From ZC4RG35 sp040878345 (GTDB lineage Bacteria > Actinomycetota > Acidimicrobiia > Spongiisociales > ZC4RG35): a DNA stretch of 64,000 nucleotides. Where the stretch lies: contig JBBDML010000018.1 of assembly GCA_040878345.1 (NCBI GenBank), positions 260,365-324,364 of the forward strand, read 5' to 3'. The position numbers and the translations under genes are program-made. Shown one piece after another: positions 58,249 to 64,000 of this stretch. Below the pieces are notes generated by a model, which saw nothing but the letters and a program-made list of their open reading frames with translations, ran no database searches and was not told the origin of the DNA. Every line of letters begins with the position of its first letter. The stretch's first letter is position 1.

Positions 58249-58857
58249 ATGAGCGGGCTCCCACGCGCCACCGTCACCAGGCTCCCCCGCTACCTCCGCC
58301 TCCTCGAGGAGTCGGAAAGGTCACGTCAGACTGTGAGCTCGGATGAGCTGGCCGACGCCGCCGGTATCACCGCCACCAATGCCCGACGCGACCTTGCCGC
58401 GCTCGGGTTCCAGGGGACCCGCGGGGTCGGGTACTCGGCGTCCGACCTCCGTGACCGAATCAGGCGCGAGTTGGGCATCGAGACCAGGCGCCAGGTCGGG
58501 ATCATCGGGGCCGGGAACCTAGGAACCGCCCTGGCCCGCTACACCGGGCTGTCCAAGCGGGGCTTCGACGTCGCCGCGGTGTATGACGTCGATCAGCGCC
58601 GGATAGGTCAGAAGATCGGCGGGCTGACGATTCGGGACCTGGGGATGATGGCGGCCGACCTCGGCGCCGGGCTGTTCGACATGGCGATCCTCGCCGTTCC
58701 CGCCTCCTCGGCACAGAAGGTTGCCGACCTACTCATCGAGTCGGGGATCACGTCGATCCTCAACTTCGCTCCGACCCGGGTCATGGTGCCCAAGTCGGTG
58801 GCGATCCGCCAGGTGGACTTGTCCAACGAGCTCCAGATCCTCAGCTACTACGGCTGA
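58249..58857 (+). CDS. rex: redox-sensing transcriptional repressor Rex
   Basis: NADH/NAD+-sensing repressor of respiratory genes (202 residues). The N-terminal winged helix (RLPRYLRLLEESERS, DAAGITATNARRDLAALG) is followed by a Rossmann domain with VGIIGAGNLGTALA. I use the ATG at 58249, which matches the usual N-terminus. No TGTGAA-N-TTCACA palindrome is evident in its own upstream region or before either nuoA, so its targets may be elsewhere or use a different site. It ends three bases from the convergent membrane-protein gene. Confidence 0.93.
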   Translation: MSGLPRATVTRLPRYLRLLEESERSRQTVSSDELADAAGITATNARRDLAALGFQGTRGVGYSASDLRDRIRRELGIETRRQVGIIGAGNLGTALARYTGLSKRGFDVAAVYDVDQRRIGQKIGGLTIRDLGMMAADLGAGLFDMAILAVPASSAQKVADLLIESGITSILNFAPTRVMVPKSVAIRQVDLSNELQILSYYG

Positions 58858-58860
58858 GGG

Positions 58861-59232
58861 TCAGTAACCAGCGGTCTCGCCTTCCTGGGTTTGCTCGTAT
58901 TGGTGGAGAGCGGTGAGGAACACCAGGAACAGGACGAGACTGACCAACAGGTAGGTGATGGGGATCACCCGTATCTCGAAGGCGTTGAGCCCCTCTATGT
59001 TCTCGGGCTTGGGCCCACGCGGGGCGTAGATCACGAAGAGCAGCGAGGTGATGCTGAGCCATCCGAAGACGGCCGCTCCAGTGACCAGGAAACCCAGCTT
59101 CTTGCCCAGGTTGGTCCGGTTGAACAGGTACATCGACCCGTAGAACAAGAGGGCCGCGGCCAGCGTCAGCAGTATCCCGGTGACGAAGAGATTCGCCGAG
59201 AGCAGCGAACGGAACAGCTCACGGAAGAACAT
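58861..59232 (-). CDS. small membrane protein of the cytochrome bc operon
   Basis: 123 residues with three membrane helices (LFVTGILLTLAAALLFYGSM, LVTGAAVFGWLSITSLLFVIY, ITYLLVSLVLFLVFLTAL). No known domain recognised. Its ATG lies two bases from the stop of the cytochrome c gene, so it is the last gene of the operon and may be an accessory subunit or assembly factor of the quinol oxidoreductase. Confidence 0.8.
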   Translation of the reverse strand: MFFRELFRSLLSANLFVTGILLTLAAALLFYGSMYLFNRTNLGKKLGFLVTGAAVFGWLSITSLLFVIYAPRGPKPENIEGLNAFEIRVIPITYLLVSLVLFLVFLTALHQYEQTQEGETAGY

Positions 59233-59234
59233 TG

Positions 59235-60926
59235 CTACTCGATCCCGTCCATGTTGCCGGCACGCAGATAACGAGCGAGCAACTCTATGTCAGCCTGGGA
59301 GAGGAGGGCGCCGAATGCCGGCATCCTCCCCGATCCGAACCCGTTGAGGCCATAGGGCCGCTGCGCCTCCGACCCACCGATCAGGAAGTCGATCAGGAGG
59401 TCCGGCTCCTCCTCGGAGTCGGGCCCGGCACCGAACTGGACCACCTCTCGCCCGTCCCATAGAGCCGGCCCGAACCCACCGGACCCGGCCTCCTGGGTGA
59501 AAGGGATACCTGCGCTGAATCCGGCGGTATGGCAGCGGGCGCAGTTGGCGTTGAACAGACCGATGGCGCGAGCCGCCTCCTCCTCGGTCACCCCCATCGA
59601 GGCGGCCACCCCAGGGATGTCGATCACCCACGTCCGGTTGCTCTGGGCTTCACGCAGGAACTCGAGACCGGCTTCTTCCTTGGGACGGATACGCCCTTCG
59701 TTCTCGTCGAGGACGCGTTTGGTTATTGCAACCGATTCGAGAGTCCCGACGAGACTGGTGGCAGTGGTGAGGTCTGCCACTCCCGCCATCGACGCCGGAT
59801 TCGAAGGGTCGAGGGTGACCGCGGTGAGCCCGCGTGGAACGGTGGCGGCGGCGGCCCCTGTGATCAGGCCGTTGATCTGTGTCTCCCCGGAATCGGAGAT
59901 GCCGTCGCCATCGGTGTCCTCGCCTTCGCTGCTCTCGATGAGCGCTTCGATGGCACCCAGGAAGGAGGTGAGGATGGGGTCGGGCTCGACCGCGGCCCGG
60001 AGAGCGGCAACCATCTCGTCGGCGACCTCGGCGTCGGGGAGAGCCGGGTCGAGCTGAACCGGCTCGATCGCCCGAAAGTGAGCCACCGCCTCGGCAGAGA
60101 TCGCCGACAACTCGGTCTCGGTGACATCTGAGACCCCGTCATCGTCGGTGTCGCGACCCTCTCCAGCCTCCTCCAAGAGGTCGGAAGCGGTTTTCGCCAA
60201 AGGCCCGATGAGGGCAGAGTCGCTTGGCGCCTGATCGATCTCTTTAACCACCTGCTCCTGTGCGATGATCGCGGTGGCGACTGCGGCGTCGGCCCCTTCG
60301 AGCGCCCCGAGCTGGGCAGAGACACGCCCCGGGGTCTCGTTGACCACCTCCTGCTGGTCGCGTTGAATCGTCCTGAGGTAGTTGACGACGTCGAGCACTT
60401 GATGCTCGTTCATCGGCCCACCGCCGGCCAGCCCCCATGCCGGCATGGGGGTGTTGCCCCGGCCGAAGGTGACCCAGAAGGCCACCTCGTCCTGGTCGTA
60501 GCGGAGAAAGACGTCGTTCAGAGATGGCGCAACCCAGGCGACGGTCACCCCTGATCGCTTCTCGACATAACTCGCCAACCCACCCGCCCCCAACGGCCCG
60601 TGACAGGTGAAGCAGGCGAACTCCTCGACTATGTGCTCGCCCCTGCTGACCGACGCTTCGTCGAACTCCGCGACGAAACCCGATTGCCTTGCCGGCTCAC
60701 CGAGGAAATAGAGGGGGAGGGAAACAGCCAGGAAGGCCGAGAAAGCGATGGCGTACTTCTGACTCTTCTCGAGACGGCGGGTCTCGAGTTGCTGATCGTC
60801 GATGCCTGGCTGGAGGTTGGGCGCGATCTCCTCACTTCCCCGGTTGCGGAAGGCGGCGACCATCATCACGCCGAGCCAGATGATCCCGGCGACGAAGGCC
60901 AGAGTCGTGATCACCTGAACGGTCAC
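59235..60926 (-). CDS. membrane-bound dihaem cytochrome c with two Ca-binding-type repeats
   Basis: 563-residue electron carrier of the bc-type complex. Two N-terminal membrane helices (5-27 and 57-76) precede a first cytochrome c domain with haem site CFTCH (105-109) and axial Met in MPAW (161-164). A second one has CARCH (462-466) and Met in MPAF near 535. The roughly 250 residues between them contain two Asp-rich motifs, DTDDDGVSDVTE (259-270) and DTDGDGISDSGE (337-348), like thrombospondin type 3 or EF-hand-like calcium loops. It probably passes electrons from the Rieske protein to an oxidase. The GTG start follows the Rieske stop by four bases. Confidence 0.88.
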   Translation of the reverse strand: MTVQVITTLAFVAGIIWLGVMMVAAFRNRGSEEIAPNLQPGIDDQQLETRRLEKSQKYAIAFSAFLAVSLPLYFLGEPARQSGFVAEFDEASVSRGEHIVEEFACFTCHGPLGAGGLASYVEKRSGVTVAWVAPSLNDVFLRYDQDEVAFWVTFGRGNTPMPAWGLAGGGPMNEHQVLDVVNYLRTIQRDQQEVVNETPGRVSAQLGALEGADAAVATAIIAQEQVVKEIDQAPSDSALIGPLAKTASDLLEEAGEGRDTDDDGVSDVTETELSAISAEAVAHFRAIEPVQLDPALPDAEVADEMVAALRAAVEPDPILTSFLGAIEALIESSEGEDTDGDGISDSGETQINGLITGAAAATVPRGLTAVTLDPSNPASMAGVADLTTATSLVGTLESVAITKRVLDENEGRIRPKEEAGLEFLREAQSNRTWVIDIPGVAASMGVTEEEAARAIGLFNANCARCHTAGFSAGIPFTQEAGSGGFGPALWDGREVVQFGAGPDSEEEPDLLIDFLIGGSEAQRPYGLNGFGSGRMPAFGALLSQADIELLARYLRAGNMDGIE

Positions 60927-60930
60927 GCCC

Positions 60931-61827
60931 TCAAGCCTCTGCTTCCACCGCCGGGGCGATGGCCCCGATGCAGCTCGGGCCCTGGGGATAGGCCACCGAG
61001 AGTGAGGGCGCCCTCGAGGTCTCGATGATCGACCCGGTCTTGATTATGAACCGGTTGTCGACTACCTCGACCACGAATCGGTCGAGGTTACGGGGAGCCG
61101 GGCCGCCGAAATACTCACCTATTGAGTTGTACTTGGAGCCATGGCACGGGCACTCGAACCCCACGGCGGTGGCACACCAGGGGACGCGGCAACCGAGATG
61201 GACACAACGCTGGAACAGCGCCATGAGGTCGGCCGCCACCACCGGAGCCCCGGAGAACTGCTCGGAGAGGGTGGCTGGGGCGGGCACCACGTAGGCCCGC
61301 GCCTCGGGAACGAAAACCGGCACCACGGAACCGCTGGGGGAGACGACCATCGTCTGGAGGTCGCTGACCGCCCCGGCGTCGACATCGGATCCGAACCCAC
61401 CACTGAGCTTGGGCCAAAACATCGCGAGCGAGCTGATCCCAAGCAGCCCCAGGTAGGAGAAGAAGGTGGCGTTGATGGCCCGGTTGAAGAACTGGCGCCT
61501 TGTCACGCCGGCCTCCTCGGGGGAAACCTCAATCACCCGCTGGGCCTCGGTGACCCTCACCGCCACCGGAGCCGGCGCCTCGATGACCTCCACCTCCTCG
61601 GCGGCCGCCTCCACCATGGCCGCGACGTCACCCTCGGGCAGGACCAGGGGCCCAACCCTGACACCCGCCATGGAGCGGTCGGCGCGACGGGTCTCGGTAG
61701 AGACGCCGGCCGACGGGTCGGCCGGCCTCGACATCTGTGACCGCCGGAAGGCGATAGTGAAGGCCCCGATGGCCCCGAGGATGGCGAACACGGCGACACC
61801 GATCAGGACCATGTTGGTGAAGCTCAT
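60931..61827 (-). CDS. qcrA: Rieske iron-sulfur protein (QcrA-like)
   Basis: High-potential [2Fe-2S] subunit of the quinol:cytochrome c oxidoreductase (298 residues). Cluster ligands are C208, H210, C226 and H229 in CVHLGC and CPCHGS, with C213 and C228 placed for the disulfide. It has an extra N-terminal membrane helix (5-27), an acidic linker, then a Tat-like TRRQFFNRA motif (109-117) before the usual membrane anchor. This multi-helix layout resembles actinobacterial QcrA. The ATG overlaps the subunit IV stop as ATGA. Confidence 0.93.
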   Translation of the reverse strand: MSFTNMVLIGVAVFAILGAIGAFTIAFRRSQMSRPADPSAGVSTETRRADRSMAGVRVGPLVLPEGDVAAMVEAAAEEVEVIEAPAPVAVRVTEAQRVIEVSPEEAGVTRRQFFNRAINATFFSYLGLLGISSLAMFWPKLSGGFGSDVDAGAVSDLQTMVVSPSGSVVPVFVPEARAYVVPAPATLSEQFSGAPVVAADLMALFQRCVHLGCRVPWCATAVGFECPCHGSKYNSIGEYFGGPAPRNLDRFVVEVVDNRFIIKTGSIIETSRAPSLSVAYPQGPSCIGAIAPAVEAEA

Positions 61828-62879
61828 TCGAAGTTCACCCAGTCCAACAAGTCGTCGAAGAAGATCCCGTCCTTCCAGGGATAGGCAAAGTTGAATCCCC
61901 GCCCCCGGAACAAGACACCCATCATGGTCAAGGTCGCCGAGCCGGCCAGGAACAAGGAGTAGAGGAGGATGGCGTATTTGCGGTCGGAGGGCCGGGTGGA
62001 GGGATTCCGATCCACGAAGGGGACCATCATGAAGCCGATTATCCCGATGAACAGCGGGACCATGACACCAGCGATCTGGGGGTCGAAGTAGCTGAGCAAC
62101 TCCTGGAGGCCGAGGAAGTACCAGGGAGCCTTCGAAGGGTTGGGGGTGGCGTTGAGGTTTGCCGGGTCGAGCAAGGGTGAGTGGATGACCACCGCCATTA
62201 TCACCAAGAGCCCGGTGATCGCCAGCAAGGCACCGAACTCCATGAGCATCAGATGGGGCCAGGTGTTCACCTTGTCGGTGGGGTCGGCCTTGACGGTTTG
62301 AATCGCCCTCGCCTTGACCACGGTGAGCAGCCTCTGGGTCCTCACTCCTTCCGGCAGACCGGTAGGCGGGACCACGGGGCGGGGACTGACCACCGAGGCC
62401 ACCCGTCCGTTGCCACTGCCACTCCCGCTGCCCGACGAGGCCGGTCGTTCATCGACGATCGTGGCCACCACCACCACCGCCGCCGCCTGCTCGGGCTGGT
62501 CGTCTGCGGGTGGCTCGGCGGCAGTCTCGGCGACCGGCTCTGTGTCGGGGGATGGGTCTGGCTCCGGGACCGGCTCCTCGTCGTACTCGGCCACCTTCGG
62601 CTCTTGAGGCGGGACGTTCTGGCTCATGTCGGCCTCGACTTCGACCGGGGCGTTGGGGTCGGCCCCCGCGGGCGGGACCTCGGTCACCCCCGGGTCACCC
62701 TCCTCCTCGGCGGCGGCTTCGGCGGCCGTGACCGGCTGTGAAACCGGCTCGGACCTGGGGACATCCACCGGGGGCCCCTCACCCTTCATCTCGGCGAGGA
62801 CGGCTTCCACCGGGACCCCAAGGGCCCGGGCCTTCGCCTCCGCCGATCGTCTCAGCAGGTCTTCGGGGATATCGACCAT
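61824..62879 (-). CDS. cytochrome b C-terminal (subunit IV-like) protein with long acidic Pro-rich N-terminus
   Basis: 351 residues. Roughly the last 150 form the subunit IV part of a split cytochrome b, with three to four helices (EFGALLAITGLLVIMAVVIH, IAGVMVPLFIGIIGFMMVPF, YAILLYSLFLAGSATLTMMG). The quinol-site motif usually written PEWY reads APWY (NPSKAPWYFLGLQELL). The first 170-180 residues begin VDIPEDLLRRSAEAKARALG and then become Pro/Glu/Ala-rich and probably unstructured on the cytoplasmic side. Nine bases separate it from the cytochrome b gene. Confidence 0.88.
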   Translation of the reverse strand: MVDIPEDLLRRSAEAKARALGVPVEAVLAEMKGEGPPVDVPRSEPVSQPVTAAEAAAEEEGDPGVTEVPPAGADPNAPVEVEADMSQNVPPQEPKVAEYDEEPVPEPDPSPDTEPVAETAAEPPADDQPEQAAAVVVVATIVDERPASSGSGSGSGNGRVASVVSPRPVVPPTGLPEGVRTQRLLTVVKARAIQTVKADPTDKVNTWPHLMLMEFGALLAITGLLVIMAVVIHSPLLDPANLNATPNPSKAPWYFLGLQELLSYFDPQIAGVMVPLFIGIIGFMMVPFVDRNPSTRPSDRKYAILLYSLFLAGSATLTMMGVLFRGRGFNFAYPWKDGIFFDDLLDWVNFE

Positions 62880-62888
62880 GGCAACTCC

Positions 62889-63665
62889 CTACAGGGGTCC
62901 TGAGATCCCGCCGTCCTTGCGGACCCTCCAGAAATGGACGGCCATGAAGATGACGATGATGAAGGGGAAGGCGAGTACGTGAAGGACGTAGAAACGGAGC
63001 AGGGTTGCCCCGCTGACCTCGACCCCGGCGAGCAGGGCGAACTTCACCTGGTCACCGATGACAGGCGAGAACCCCGCCATGTTGGTGCCCACCGTGACCG
63101 CCCAGAAGGCCAGTTGGTCCCAGGGGAGCAGGTAACCGGAGAACGACAGGAACAGGGTCAGGAACAGAAGCACCACACCGACCACCCAGTTGAACTCTCG
63201 GGGTGGTTTGTAGGCACCGTGATAGAACACCCGGCTCATGTGGAGAAACACCGACAGCACCATGAGATGGGCGCCCCAGCGATGGATGTTCCGCACCAGC
63301 GACCCGAAGGCGACGTCGGTGGAGAGTCGTTCCATGTCGGCGTAGGCCACATCGGCGGTTGGGGTGTAATAGAACATGAGGAAGATCCCGGTAATGGTGA
63401 GGAGGATGAACAAGAAGAAGCTGAGGCCTCCCAGGCACAGGGTGTAGGACAAGCGAACACCATGACGCTTGACCTTCACCGGATGGAGGTGATAGAGCAC
63501 GTTGTTCATCACCACGTAGGAGCGGTTCCTCGGGGAGTCCTGGTAGCCCTGCTTGAAGGGTGAGCCTGGCCGAAGGATGGCCTCGACGACCTGAGAGCGC
63601 CACAACTTCTCCTGCGCCTCTTTCACCCGGTCCCTGAGTGCGGTCTTCCCGTTTCCGTTCGCCAC
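62889..63665 (-). CDS. cytochrome b6-type subunit of menaquinol oxidoreductase
   Basis: 258-residue N-terminal half of a split cytochrome b with four helices. Haem ligands are H128/H142 and H229/H244; the 15-residue spacing of the second pair is the b6-type spacing rather than the 14 of bc1. C77 in SYTLCLGG aligns with the Cys that covalently holds the extra haem of cytochrome b6f and of Bacillus and Heliobacterium complexes. Translation starts at GTG, nine bases after the ferredoxin gene. Confidence 0.93.
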   Translation of the reverse strand: MANGNGKTALRDRVKEAQEKLWRSQVVEAILRPGSPFKQGYQDSPRNRSYVVMNNVLYHLHPVKVKRHGVRLSYTLCLGGLSFFLFILLTITGIFLMFYYTPTADVAYADMERLSTDVAFGSLVRNIHRWGAHLMVLSVFLHMSRVFYHGAYKPPREFNWVVGVVLLFLTLFLSFSGYLLPWDQLAFWAVTVGTNMAGFSPVIGDQVKFALLAGVEVSGATLLRFYVLHVLAFPFIIVIFMAVHFWRVRKDGGISGPL

Positions 63666-63674
63666 TTCGTCTCC

Positions 63675-64000
63675 CTACCAGCGCATACCGTACGAGTAAC
63701 CGTGTTTGAAGTCACGTTGACCGGTGTCGAAGTCCCATGGGCGACGGTCCAGGCCCAGTTCCGCGGCCTGATCGGCGAGAGACCCCTCGAACTTGCCGAG
63801 TGAGATGACCCCCGTCGGGCACCGATCGATGCAGAGCTGGCAGCGGGTGCACTCGTCCTCGTCGACGATGAAGAACCCGAAGTTCTGGGTGTCCTCCGAG
63901 GGATGATCGACATTGACCGCCTCGGTGATGGCGTCGAGCGACAGGTAGTGGATGCACTTCCAGGGGCAGATGTCGACACAACCCTCACAGAGGATGCACT
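63675..64000 (-). CDS. ferredoxin-like 2x[4Fe-4S] protein, 5' end outside window
   Basis: The C-terminal 108 residues of a two-cluster ferredoxin-type protein are visible, read in from the window edge. Cluster motifs: CILCEGCVDICPWKC and CTRCQLCIDRCP. The tail (RRPWDFDTGQRDFKHGYSYG) ends at the TAG nine bases before cytochrome b, so it is the gene upstream of the bc operon and probably its first visible member. A ferredoxin attached to a b6-type complex could pass electrons to or from the quinone side; that role is inference. Confidence 0.88.
   Translation of the reverse strand, partial: CILCEGCVDICPWKCIHYLSLDAITEAVNVDHPSEDTQNFGFFIVDEDECTRCQLCIDRCPTGVISLGKFEGSLADQAAELGLDRRPWDFDTGQRDFKHGYSYGMRW

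Noticed and set aside
63623..63988. Arg/Ser-rich frame on the - strand at the window edge
   Set aside because: A shadow of the real ferredoxin frame, which is open to the window end and carries both 4Fe-4S motifs.

Overview
This 64 kb window is a GC-rich, densely coded chromosomal segment, probably from an uncultured actinobacterium. The evidence for the lineage is a mycothiol-dependent (MDMPI-type) enzyme, a GuaB3-type IMP dehydrogenase relative, LytR-CpsA-Psr and MenJ-type genes, and frequent GTG/TTG starts. An Acidimicrobiia-like lineage is my best guess, but no rRNA or other phylogenetic marker is present, so this is inference. A 10-base run of N inside poly-C shows that the sequence is a draft scaffold. 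No gap between genes exceeds about 210 bases. No rRNA, credible tRNA, CRISPR array, transposase or integrase was seen.

Layout. 1-10.9 kb holds a truncated methyltransferase, a Tat-exported amidohydrolase, an M15-like peptidase, a LemA/DUF2207 pair, a mycothiol-dependent enzyme, a coupled B12-domain/sucC/sucD operon, a VapBC-like toxin-antitoxin pair and transaldolase. 10.9-25.2 kb holds PcrA helicase, two sensor kinases, a CheA-like hybrid kinase, guaA-guaB3, a CPBP protease, trpS with an attenuator-like leader, an LCP protein, a Nudix hydrolase and a GNAT acetyltransferase. 25.2-35.6 kb is a complex I operon of eleven subunits (nuoABCDHIJKLMN) without the NADH-oxidising module. 35.7-41.6 kb holds a phosphodiesterase, an AbiEi/DUF559 protein, a DUF402 protein, small membrane and zinc proteins, moaA and an exported bactofilin-like protein. 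41.6-56.1 kb is a complete fourteen-subunit nuoA-N operon. 56.2-64 kb holds a dehalogenase, a MenJ-like reductase, the redox repressor rex and a quinol:cytochrome c oxidoreductase operon (ferredoxin, b6-type cytochrome b, subunit IV, Rieske, an unusual dihaem cytochrome c and a small membrane protein), cut by the window edge.

How it fits together. The right half is a respiratory island. Two complex I machines (one fed by NADH, one probably by another donor such as ferredoxin) reduce menaquinone. The MenJ-like enzyme would adjust the menaquinone side chain, the b6-type complex would oxidise menaquinol, and Rex could sense NADH/NAD+. Most operon junctions are 1-20 base overlaps (ATGA, GTGA, TTGA). 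The exceptions are four nuo gaps of 106-121 bases that carry a repeat with GTAC every 7 bases. A second repeat family, palindromes built on ATGCATTTGTA, sits at gene 3' ends. The most unusual features are these two repeat families, the paired complex I loci, the calcium-repeat insertion between the two haem domains of the cytochrome c, and the trpS leader.
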